A stretch of 8,445 nt of DNA from Massilia sp. UBA2709 (GTDB lineage: Bacteria; Pseudomonadota; Gammaproteobacteria; Burkholderiales; Burkholderiaceae_D), in the NCBI GenBank assembly GCA_002354135.1, contig DEKZ01000055.1, positions 1-8,445 on the forward strand. Direction: 5' to 3'. This document shows, in pieces, positions 1 to 6,662 of this stretch (position 1 is the first letter of the stretch; each line of letters opens with the position of its first letter). Both the position numbers and the translations under genes were made by a program. The notes under the pieces were generated by a model, which saw only the letters and a program-made list of their open reading frames with translations, searched no databases and was not told the origin of the DNA.

Positions 1-3000
1 CAGCCGGCAGCCGAGGCGCCGGAGCACGACAGCAGCGCCGTCGAGGAAGCAGCGGCCGCGCATGAAGCGCAGGCGCCGCACTCGAACGTCATCGCCTTGC
101 CGACCGCGACCCGGCCGGCGCCCCCGCCGGACGACAGCCAGCGCCGCGTGGGCACGCTGGAGATTCCGCTGGCGCTGTACAACATCTATATCGCCGAGAC
201 CGACGAGCTGCTGCGCACGCTCGAACGCGATTTCGGCGAATGGCGCCACGAGCCGGGGCGCGCCGCCACGCCTGAAGCGCTGAAGGCGGTGCACACGCTG
301 GCCGGCACCTCGGCTACGGTGCGCTTCGATGCCTTGCGCGACCTGGCCCAGGCGCTGGAAAGCACGCTGGAGTGCCTGGGCGCCCCCGCACCCAGCCTGC
401 AGCCGGAGCAGCACGACGTGCTCGACAGCGTCCTGGCCCGTGTGCGCCAGATGCTGCAGGCTTTCGGCCGCGGCGAGCTGGCGCCTGCCCAGCCGGACCT
501 GATCGGGCAGCTGGAGGCGCTGCGCGAGCAGCTCGGCGCCGCGCAGACCAACGAAGTCTACGGCGACGTGCCGCAAGACCTGGCCCTGCACCTGGACAGC
601 CTGTTTGCGCAGGCCTACGACAGCCTGCTGGCCGAGCCGCCGCAATTCGCGCAATCCGCGCCCCCGGCCTCGGCGCCGGCGGCAAGCGCAGCAGCGGCCG
701 CCAGCGACGACATCGATGCGCTGTTCGGCCTCGATGTCGACGATCTGTTCGATGCGCCGGTGCAGCAGCACGCAGCGCCGGCCGAGGACAGCGTGCCGAC
801 GGAGCCCGCGGCGGACGCCGTGACGGAAGACGAGGCCATCGCTGCCGCCGAAGCCGATTTCGGCCAGGATGTTGCGGATGCGCCGGCCGATGCGCCGGAA
901 CCGGAAGCCATCGAACTGCCGATCAGCCTGGATATCGCCGCGCCGGAGCCGGAAGCGGCCAACCCGTCGGCCGTGGAAGAGGCTGCCGTGGCGGAGCGCG
1001 AGACCAGCGCACTGCCGGTCATACCGCCAGCCGCGCTGGACGAGGAACTGGGCGCGCCGGCGCTGGCCGCCGAGCCGGTGCTGCACGACGAACTCGATCC
1101 CGACCTGCTGCCGGTCTTCCTGGAAGAGGCGGCGGACCTGCTGCCGCAGATCGGCAACGGCCTGCGCCAGTGGCAGCAGGACCCGCACGACACCGCGCCG
1201 GCGCAAGGCCTGCTGCGCACCCTGCACACGGTGAAGGGCAGCGCACGCATGGCCGGCGCGATGCGCATCGGCCAGCACACGCACGAGCTGGAGACCCAGG
1301 TCGAGAACATGGTCCATGCCGGGACCACCGCCCCGGCCGCGTTCGAGGAACTGATGGCGAGCTACGACCAGGCGCTGGTCCTGTTCGAACAGCTGGTCAA
1401 GCCGGCGCAGGCAGAGAGCGAGGCCGAGACCGAGAGCGATGCGACGGCGGGCGGCGCTGCCGCGCCTGTCTCCATTGAACCCCAGGTCGAAACGCGCACG
1501 CCGCTGGTGCGCGTGCGCGCCGACATCCTCGACCGCCTGGTGACCCAGGCCGGCGAAGTCTCGATCACCCGCTCGCGCCTGGAAAACCAGGTCGGCGTGC
1601 TCAAGGGCGCGCTGTCTGAATTCTCGGACAACCTGGTGCGCCTGCGCCGCCAGTTGCGCGAAGTCGAGATGCAGGCCGAGTCGCAGATCGCGTCGCGCAT
1701 GTCGATCGCCGGCGAGCGCGAGTTCGATCCGCTCGAGTTCGACCGCTTCACGCGCCTGCAGGAGTTGACGCGCATGATGGCCGAGAGCGTGAACGACGTC
1801 GCTTCCTTCCAGGAGTCGCTGGCGCGCACGGTCGAGGGCGCCGACGAGGAGCTGGCGGCGCAGTCGCGCATGACGCGCGACCTCCAGCGCGACCTGATGC
1901 GCGTGCGCATGGTGCCCTTCGCCAGCCTGTCCGAGCGCCTGTTCCGCGTGGCGCGCCAGACGGCCAAGGAAACCGACAAGCGCGTCAACCTCGACATCCG
2001 CGGCGGCGGCGTCGAGATCGACCGCAGCGTGCTGGAACAGATGGCCGCGCCCTTCGAGCACCTGCTGCGCAACGCCATCGTGCACGGCATCGAGCCGCGC
2101 GCGCAGCGCCTGGCCGCCGGCAAGAGCGAGACGGGCGAAGTGCTGGTGCAGGTCAGCCAGCAGGGCAACGAAGTCGTGCTGCAGTTTTCCGACGACGGCG
2201 CCGGCCTGGACCTGGAACGCATCCGCGCCAAGGCCCGTGCGCTGGGCCTGATCGATCCCGCGGCTGAGCTGTCGGACAAGGAAGCCGCCGAACTGATCTT
2301 CGCGCCGGGCTTCTCGACCGCCGACAGCCTGACCGAACTGGCCGGGCGCGGCGTCGGCATGGACGTGGTGCGTTCGGAAGCGCAGGCGCTCGGCGGGCGC
2401 GTCGTCATCGATTCGAAGCCGGGGCAGGGCACGCGCTTCACCATCCACCTGCCGCTGACGCTGGCCGTCACCCAGGTGGTGCTGGTCGCCAGCGCCGGCA
2501 AGACCTATGCGCTGCCCTCGACCCTGGTCGAGCAGGTGCAGCCGGTGCGCGAGCCCGATCTCGCGGCCGCTGCCCAGGCCGGCGTGCTGGAGGTGCAGGG
2601 GCAGGTGCTGCCCTTCCACTACCTGCCGGCCCTGCTGGGCGAAGGCGAGACCTTCGAGCCCGGCCTGCGCTCGCGGCCGGTGATGGTGCTGCACAGCGCG
2701 GACGAACGCATCGCCCTGCAGGTCGACGAGGTGCTGGGCAACCGCGAAGTCGTCATCAAGAACCTCGGGCCGCAACTGGCGCGCGTGCCGGGCATTGCCG
2801 GCGCCACGGTGCTGGGCTCGGGCGACATCGTCCTGATCCTGAATCCCCTGGCGCTGGGCCGCAATGCCGGGACGGCCGCGCCGCTGGCCGACCTGGCCAT
2901 CCCGCCGGCGCCGGCCCACCGTCCCACCGTGATGGTGGTCGACGATTCGCTCACCGTGCGCCGCGTGACCCAGCGCATGCTCGAGCGCGAGGGTTACCGG

Positions 3001-3318
3001 GTCGCGCTGGCGAAGGACGGCGTCGATGCGCTGGAACAGCTGCCGGAAGTGCGGCCGGACCTGATGCTGGTCGATATCGAGATGCCGCGCATGGACGGCT
3101 TCGACCTGGTGCGCCACGTGCGCAACGACGCGGCGACCCAGGCCATTCCCGTCATCATGATCACCTCGCGCACGGCGGACAAGCACCGCAATGTCGCGAT
3201 GGGCCTGGGAGTGAATGCCTACTTCGGCAAGCCCTACCAGGAAGACGTGCTGCTGGCGGCGATTGCGGGGCTGCTGGGTGGGGAGATGCCGGCGGTGAAC
3301 GGTCTCCAGGACGGATGA
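1..3318 (+). CDS. chpA: ChpA/PilL-type hybrid CheA histidine kinase, 5'-truncated
   Basis: The frame is open from base 1 to a TGA at 3316-3318 (1105 residues), so this is the C-terminal part of a larger protein. The TTG at 97 is not a real start. In fragment numbering, an Hpt-like module has HTLAGTS with His98 (Ala where HxxKG usually has Lys). A second, canonical Hpt has HTVKGSA with His409. Between them lies an acidic Ala/Pro-rich linker (about 215-365). Then come the CheA dimerisation region (about 500-640) and the HATPase with its N box (Asn691, His695), DDGAG (731-735) and GRGVGM (782-787). A CheW-like domain (about 820-955) and a receiver follow, with Asp981/982, phospho-acceptor Asp1025, Thr1055 and Lys1077. 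Multiple Hpts, CheA core and receiver together fit ChpA/PilL, the cytoplasmic kinase controlling type IV pilus twitching through PilG/PilH. The pil genes expected upstream are outside the window, so a different chemosensory hybrid kinase is possible. Confidence 0.85.
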   Translation, partial: QPAAEAPEHDSSAVEEAAAAHEAQAPHSNVIALPTATRPAPPPDDSQRRVGTLEIPLALYNIYIAETDELLRTLERDFGEWRHEPGRAATPEALKAVHTLAGTSATVRFDALRDLAQALESTLECLGAPAPSLQPEQHDVLDSVLARVRQMLQAFGRGELAPAQPDLIGQLEALREQLGAAQTNEVYGDVPQDLALHLDSLFAQAYDSLLAEPPQFAQSAPPASAPAASAAAAASDDIDALFGLDVDDLFDAPVQQHAAPAEDSVPTEPAADAVTEDEAIAAAEADFGQDVADAPADAPEPEAIELPISLDIAAPEPEAANPSAVEEAAVAERETSALPVIPPAALDEELGAPALAAEPVLHDELDPDLLPVFLEEAADLLPQIGNGLRQWQQDPHDTAPAQGLLRTLHTVKGSARMAGAMRIGQHTHELETQVENMVHAGTTAPAAFEELMASYDQALVLFEQLVKPAQAESEAETESDATAGGAAAPVSIEPQVETRTPLVRVRADILDRLVTQAGEVSITRSRLENQVGVLKGALSEFSDNLVRLRRQLREVEMQAESQIASRMSIAGEREFDPLEFDRFTRLQELTRMMAESVNDVASFQESLARTVEGADEELAAQSRMTRDLQRDLMRVRMVPFASLSERLFRVARQTAKETDKRVNLDIRGGGVEIDRSVLEQMAAPFEHLLRNAIVHGIEPRAQRLAAGKSETGEVLVQVSQQGNEVVLQFSDDGAGLDLERIRAKARALGLIDPAAELSDKEAAELIFAPGFSTADSLTELAGRGVGMDVVRSEAQALGGRVVIDSKPGQGTRFTIHLPLTLAVTQVVLVASAGKTYALPSTLVEQVQPVREPDLAAAAQAGVLEVQGQVLPFHYLPALLGEGETFEPGLRSRPVMVLHSADERIALQVDEVLGNREVVIKNLGPQLARVPGIAGATVLGSGDIVLILNPLALGRNAGTAAPLADLAIPPAPAHRPTVMVVDDSLTVRRVTQRMLEREGYRVALAKDGVDALEQLPEVRPDLMLVDIEMPRMDGFDLVRHVRNDAATQAIPVIMITSRTADKHRNVAMGLGVNAYFGKPYQEDVLLAAIAGLLGGEMPAVNGLQDG
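706..759 (+). other. Tandem FliM/CheZ-like acidic peptide motif in the chpA linker
   Basis: Within the disordered-looking linker of the kinase the sequence reads SDDIDALFG followed at once by DVDDLFDAP (fragment residues about 235-253). The first half resembles the FliM N-terminal CheY-binding peptide (EIDALL core) and the second resembles the CheZ C-terminal CheY-binding peptide (VDDLL core). Both of those are known short helices that bind response regulators. That this segment docks a CheY-like protein is inference from similarity only. The surrounding low-complexity Ala/Pro/Glu sequence makes a chance match possible. Confidence 0.35.
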
Positions 3319-3325
3319 TCTGACC

Positions 3326-3436
3326 CGTAGGGTGGACGGCTTCGCCGTCCACGCGTTCAACAATCGCCAGATCTGCCCGCTCGGCAATTCAATCAATATC
3401 TATCGACGCGTGGACGGCAGAGCCGTCCACCCTACG
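3326..3436. repeat. REPIN-like pair of inverted GTAG-type REP hairpins
   Basis: Two 30-bp arms (3326-3355 and 3407-3436) are inverted copies that match at 28 of 30 positions; the two differences are in the hairpin loop. Each arm forms its own hairpin with a perfect 9-bp stem and 3-nt loop (3332-3352 and 3410-3430). Each carries the tetranucleotide GTAG just outside the stem (3327-3330 on plus, 3432-3435 on minus). GTAG plus a palindrome is the known signature of REP sequences mobilised by RAYT (TnpA_REP) transposases, and two inverted REPs around a short spacer (here 51 bp, more AT-rich) form a REPIN. The element fills the gap between the convergent chpA and phr genes. It may act as a bidirectional transcription barrier, but no U-tract follows either hairpin, so it is not a classical intrinsic terminator. 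Confidence 0.85.
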
Positions 3437-4898
3437 TCCCTTCGTCCGGCGGCGTTGGTGTTTTGACCACCGCAAACCGCGCCAGCGTCTTCTGCCGCGC
3501 CTCCTCATGCTTCACGACCGGCGCCGGATAATCGCGTCCCAACACCACGCCGCATTCCGCCAATTCATCGGCCGGCACCAGCCACGGCGCGTGGATAGCG
3601 CGCGCATCCAGCTTGTCCAGCTGCGGCAGGTAGTGGCGAATGAACTCCCCGCGCGCGTCGAACTTCTGCGACTGCGTCACCGGGTTGAAGATCCTGAACC
3701 AGGGCTGGGCATCGCAGCCGGTGGAGGCCGCCCATTGCCAGCCGCCGACATTCGACGCCAGGTCGTAATCGAGAAGACGGCGCGCGAAATAGCGTTCGCC
3801 CCAGCGCCAGTCGATCCCGAGGTCCTTCACGAGAAAACTGGCCGTCACCATGCGCAGCCGGTTGTGCATGAAGCCGGCCTGGTTGAGCTGGGCCATCGCC
3901 GCGTCGACCAGCGGGTAGCCGGTGCGGCCCGCGCACCAGGCCGCGAACAGTTCATCCGCCTGCCGTCCCGCTTCCCACTCGACGGCATCGAAGGCCGGCT
4001 TGAAGGAGCGCTCGGCCACGTGCGGATGGTGGAACAGGATCATCGCGTAGAACTCGCGCCAGACGAGTTCCGACAGCCAGACCGGCGCGCCCGCACCGCC
4101 CGCGCCCATGGCCATCATCTGCTGCAGGGTACGCACCAGGTGGCGCACCGAGGTGGTGCCGAAACGCAGGTGCACCGACAATTGCGAGGTGCCCGGTTGC
4201 GCCGGAAAGTCGCGCGCCTTGCCGTAGTCCGCCAGGCGCGGGAGGAAAGCCTCGAACAACTGCGTGGCGCCCGACATGCCCGGCGCGACGGGCGAAGGAC
4301 CGTCGTCGAAGCCGAGTTCGCCCAGGCTCGGCATGGTGAATGCCGCAGGCTGCGCAAACGCGGCCGCATACGGTTCGACCGGCCACGGCGCCAGCGCTTC
4401 CGGCTGCGCGGCCAGGCGCTTGAGCCAGGCATTCTTGTATGGCGTGAACACGCCATAGGGCTGGCCGGCCAGCGTCAGGACCTCGCTTTTCTCGAACACG
4501 ACCTGGTCCTTGTAGCTGAGCAGTTGGCGTCCATCCGCCGCCAGCGCCGCGGCCACGGCGGCATCGCGTGCGATCGCGTCCGGTTCGTAGTCGCCGTTGA
4601 CGTGGACCGCGTCCGCGTCCAGCTCGGCGGCAAGCACCGGGATGATGCTGCGCGCCGCGCCATGGCGCACGAGCAGGCCGCCGCCGAGCCGGCGCAGCTC
4701 GGCATCGAGTTCGACCAGGCTGGCATGGATGAAGCGCAGGCGCGCATCCTGGCGCGGCAGGCCGGCCAGGATGTCGGTATCGAAGACGAACACGCAATGC
4801 ACGCTGTTCGATGCGCGCAGGGCGTGGTGCAGGGCGGCGTGGTCGAAAGCGCGCAGGTCGCGGCGGAACCAGACGAGAGACTTGCTTATCGGCATCAT
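3432..4898 (-). CDS. phr: Deoxyribodipyrimidine photolyase (class I CPD photolyase)
   Basis: This FAD enzyme uses blue light to split cyclobutane pyrimidine dimers in DNA. From the ATG at 4898 it is 488 aa, the usual class I length. An N-terminal antenna domain begins SLVWFRRDLRAFDHAAL, and NGDYEPD lies near the position where E. coli photolyase contacts its folate antenna. The C-terminal FAD domain has LSELVWREFY, GRTGYPLVDAAM, HNRLRMVTASFLVKD and GGWQWAASTG. Counted from the upstream GTG at 4916, the electron-transfer triad matching E. coli W306/W359/W382 is W314, W370 and W393. The Asn matching N378, typical of CPD photolyases, is N389, so I favour a photolyase over a cryptochrome. Start choice is uncertain: GTG 4916, ATG 4898 or ATG 4895, none with a clear Shine-Dalgarno; the two adjacent ATGs place the start next to the conserved domain. 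It converges on chpA and its TAG stop lies inside the REP element. Confidence 0.95.
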   Translation of the reverse strand: MMPISKSLVWFRRDLRAFDHAALHHALRASNSVHCVFVFDTDILAGLPRQDARLRFIHASLVELDAELRRLGGGLLVRHGAARSIIPVLAAELDADAVHVNGDYEPDAIARDAAVAAALAADGRQLLSYKDQVVFEKSEVLTLAGQPYGVFTPYKNAWLKRLAAQPEALAPWPVEPYAAAFAQPAAFTMPSLGELGFDDGPSPVAPGMSGATQLFEAFLPRLADYGKARDFPAQPGTSQLSVHLRFGTTSVRHLVRTLQQMMAMGAGGAGAPVWLSELVWREFYAMILFHHPHVAERSFKPAFDAVEWEAGRQADELFAAWCAGRTGYPLVDAAMAQLNQAGFMHNRLRMVTASFLVKDLGIDWRWGERYFARRLLDYDLASNVGGWQWAASTGCDAQPWFRIFNPVTQSQKFDARGEFIRHYLPQLDKLDARAIHAPWLVPADELAECGVVLGRDYPAPVVKHEEARQKTLARFAVVKTPTPPDEGT

Positions 4899-5096
4899 TG
4901 TGTGTTCAGTCAACACGGCGGGCTATTTTACTGGCTACGATCGCCAGGTAGCCCCTCATGTCAACCGTGTCGTCGCGCGCGCAACCGCGCTGCCGGATGG
5001 CCCGATGTGCGTTTCAGTGTAAACTAACGAAAAGCCTAATGTTGTAGTCTGGATACTAGTGGTTAATCAGAGAGTGAGCCAAGAGAGAGTCAGCGT
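4899..5096. promoter_or_regulatory. Divergent intergenic region between phr and yqgE
   Basis: About 200 bp separate the two divergent starts, and promoters for both directions should lie here. On the minus strand a TAAAAT hexamer (4925-4930) is a fair -10 for phr, but the only good TTGACA (4959-4964) lies 28 bp upstream, too far to pair with it. On the plus strand GATACT (5052-5057) is a possible -10 with no recognisable -35. Two small dyads sit on the phr side: GTGTT/AACAC (4902-4916) and GGCTAC/GTAGCC (4933-4938 with 4948-4953). I see no terminator-antiterminator pair or riboswitch-like structure ahead of the pyr cluster. The individual promoter assignments are weak. Confidence 0.4.
5082..5089 (+). 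promoter_or_regulatory. Purine-rich ribosome binding site of yqgE
   Basis: The run AGAGAGAG lies 7 nt before the ATG at 5097 and is the only Shine-Dalgarno-like sequence near any candidate yqgE start. It supports the long N-terminus over the internal ATG at 5130 or the TTG at 5190. Confidence 0.5.
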
Positions 5097-5750
5097 ATGA
5101 AGAAGAGCAAAATCGGCAACGCTCTACCCATGGCCGGCCTGCCGCAGCAAGGCGAAACCCTTGGAAACATCGGTCCGGCACCATCTGGGTTGAACTTAGC
5201 CAACCATTTCCTCATCGCCATGCCGTCCATGGAAGACCCGATCTTCGGCGGTGCGGTGGTCTACATCTGCGAGCACAACGAGAAGGGGGTGCTCGGCGTG
5301 GTCATCAACAAGCCGACCGACATGACGATGGAGGTGCTGTTCGACCGCATCGACCTGAAAGTGGCCGACGGCCTGCGCTCGGCGGTCGTGGACGAACCGA
5401 TCATGTTCGGCGGCCCGGTCCAGGACGACCGCGGCTTCGTGCTGCACAGCCCGGGCGGACGCTATTCGTCCTCGCTCAACGTCACCGACGAAGTGGCCTT
5501 CACCACCTCGATCGACGTGCTCGAGGCGGTCGCCAGCGGCGCCGGTCCCGCGCGCATGCTGGTCTCCATCGGCTATGCCGGCTGGAGCCCGGGCCAGCTC
5601 GAGGAAGAACTCTCGCGCAACGGCTGGCTCACCGTGGGCGCCGACGCCCACGTGCTGTTCGACTTGCCGATCGAGGAGCGCTACAACGCCGCCATCAAAC
5701 TGCTGGGCATCGACCCGATGATGCTCGCCACCGAGGCCGGCCATGCGTGA
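5097..5750 (+). CDS. yqgE: YqgE/AlgH family protein (UPF0301, DUF179)
   Basis: The 217-residue protein belongs to the conserved YqgE/AlgH family. In Pseudomonas AlgH was linked to alginate regulation, but no biochemical activity is firmly established. The family core starts near residue 36 with NHFLIAMPSMEDPIF, then VVYICEHNEKG and VVINKPTD, followed by FGGPVQDDRGFVLHS and SIGYAGWSPGQLEEEL. I see no signal peptide or membrane segment, so it should be cytosolic. About 33 residues precede the usual family start (E. coli YqgE begins almost at the HFLIAMP motif). These codons use more A/T third positions (aaa, cta, ctt, gga, tct, tta) than the rest of the gene, so the extension is either a genuine tail or a misjudged start. 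It is the first gene of the cluster, and ruvX follows with a 2-nt gap or a 4-nt overlap. Confidence 0.93.
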   Translation: MKKSKIGNALPMAGLPQQGETLGNIGPAPSGLNLANHFLIAMPSMEDPIFGGAVVYICEHNEKGVLGVVINKPTDMTMEVLFDRIDLKVADGLRSAVVDEPIMFGGPVQDDRGFVLHSPGGRYSSSLNVTDEVAFTTSIDVLEAVASGAGPARMLVSIGYAGWSPGQLEEELSRNGWLTVGADAHVLFDLPIEERYNAAIKLLGIDPMMLATEAGHA

Positions 5751-5752
5751 CA

Positions 5753-6145
5753 ATGGTTGACATCGTTCTTGGGTTCGACTTCGGCGTGAAGCGCATCGGC
5801 ATCGCGATGGGCAACACGCTCACCGGGCAGGCGCAACCACTCACCATCATCGATGCCATCGACAACGCCACGCGCTTCAAGCTGATCGGCGAGCTGATCG
5901 CGCAGTGGCGTCCCGCGCGTCTCGTCGTCGGCGAGCCGCGCCACCCCGACGGCGCCGAGCACGACATGACCCTGCGCTCGCGCCGCTTCGCCAACCAGCT
6001 CAATGGCCGTTTCAACCTGCCCGTCGAGCTGGTCGACGAACGTTATTCTTCGGCCGTCATCCCCTCCAAGCGCGGCGAGCGCATCGACGCAAAGGCGGCC
6101 GCCATCATTTTGCAACAGTACTTTGACGATCATGCCAACAACTAA
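5753..6145 (+). CDS. ruvX: Putative pre-16S rRNA processing nuclease RuvX/YqgF
   Basis: This is an RNase H-like fold protein of the RuvC-related YqgF family, implicated in maturing the 5' end of 16S rRNA and earlier proposed as a Holliday-junction resolvase. From the ATG at 5753 it has 130 residues (E. coli 138). The family motifs are present: VLGFDFGVKRIGIA with the first catalytic Asp, LVVGEPRHPDG, FANQL, VELVDERYSS with the acidic Glu, and DAKAAAIIL with the last Asp, so the active site looks intact. A GTG at 5747 would add two residues and overlap the yqgE stop as GTGA. I prefer the ATG because it gives seven residues before the FDFG motif, as in E. coli. The gene overlaps pyrR by 14 nt, implying translational coupling. 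Confidence 0.94.
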   Translation: MVDIVLGFDFGVKRIGIAMGNTLTGQAQPLTIIDAIDNATRFKLIGELIAQWRPARLVVGEPRHPDGAEHDMTLRSRRFANQLNGRFNLPVELVDERYSSAVIPSKRGERIDAKAAAIILQQYFDDHANN

Positions 6146-6662
6146 ACACGACTTCGATGCGGAAGCGCTGTACCGCGCTCTGCTCGAACAAGTACGCACG
6201 GGCCTGGCCGGCGTACCGGATGCCGCCATCGTCGGCATCCATTCGGGCGGCGCCTGGCTGGCCGAGCGCCTCGCCTCGGACCTCGACCTGAAAGCGCGCC
6301 TGGGCTTCATCGACGTCTCGTTCTACCGCGACGACTACGCGAAGAAGGGCCTGCACCCCGACGTGAAGCCGACCCACATCGGCTTCAACGTCGACGGCGC
6401 CACCATCCTGCTGGTCGACGACGTGCTGTTCACCGGCCGCACCACGCGCGCCGCGATCAACGTGCTGTTCGACTATGGCCGACCGGCCTGCATCAAGCTG
6501 GCGGCCCTGGCCGACCGCGGCGGACGCGAATTGCCGGTGGCGCCGGACTTCGTGGGCGTGCGCACTACCCTGGAACGCCATCAGCTGCTGTCGCTGGCGC
6601 GCGACGCGGCCGGCCAACTCTCGCTCACCATCGAAGACGATAATGCCGATTCTGAACAATAA
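6132..6662 (+). CDS. pyrR: PyrR pyrimidine regulatory protein / uracil phosphoribosyltransferase homologue
   Basis: This 176-residue type I phosphoribosyltransferase has the PRPP-binding loop ILLVDDVLFTGRT at residues 92-104. It also carries PyrR-typical stretches: VSFYRDDYAKKG (compare YRDDLSKK in Bacillus), ALADRGGRELPV, and GIHSGGAWLAERL where Bacillus has a basic TRG. Bacillus PyrR binds mRNA to attenuate pyr operons and makes UMP from uracil and PRPP. In Gram-negatives carrying this gene beside pyrB, the mode of regulation is less clear. The start is the ATG inside the end of ruvX (14-nt overlap); the open frame extends upstream, but those residues are ruvX read out of frame. No clear Shine-Dalgarno precedes it, which fits coupling to ruvX translation. 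It overlaps pyrB by 20 nt, leaving no room for an attenuator between them. Confidence 0.93.
   Translation: MPTTKHDFDAEALYRALLEQVRTGLAGVPDAAIVGIHSGGAWLAERLASDLDLKARLGFIDVSFYRDDYAKKGLHPDVKPTHIGFNVDGATILLVDDVLFTGRTTRAAINVLFDYGRPACIKLAALADRGGRELPVAPDFVGVRTTLERHQLLSLARDAAGQLSLTIEDDNADSEQ

Noticed and set aside
97..99. TTG as the start of the kinase
   Set aside because: The same frame is open to base 1 and ChpA/PilL kinases extend far upstream; the window simply cuts the gene.
372..1478. 368-codon plus-strand frame overlapping the kinase in another frame
   Set aside because: Almost only Arg/Ala/Gly/Pro, no domain, and inside the chpA frame; a composition artefact.
1362..2501. Long minus-strand open frame inside the kinase gene
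   Set aside because: Ser/Arg/Thr-rich composition typical of antisense shadows; the plus frame encodes the conserved CheA core.
3326..3436. Classical intrinsic terminator or insertion sequence
   Set aside because: No U-tract follows either hairpin and there is no transposase or target-site duplication; the GTAG-plus-palindrome inverted pair fits a REP element better.
3507..5027. A 506-codon open frame on the plus strand opposite phr
   Set aside because: Shadow of the GC-rich photolyase gene: Arg/Gln/His-rich, no recognisable domain, and the minus strand has a full set of photolyase motifs.
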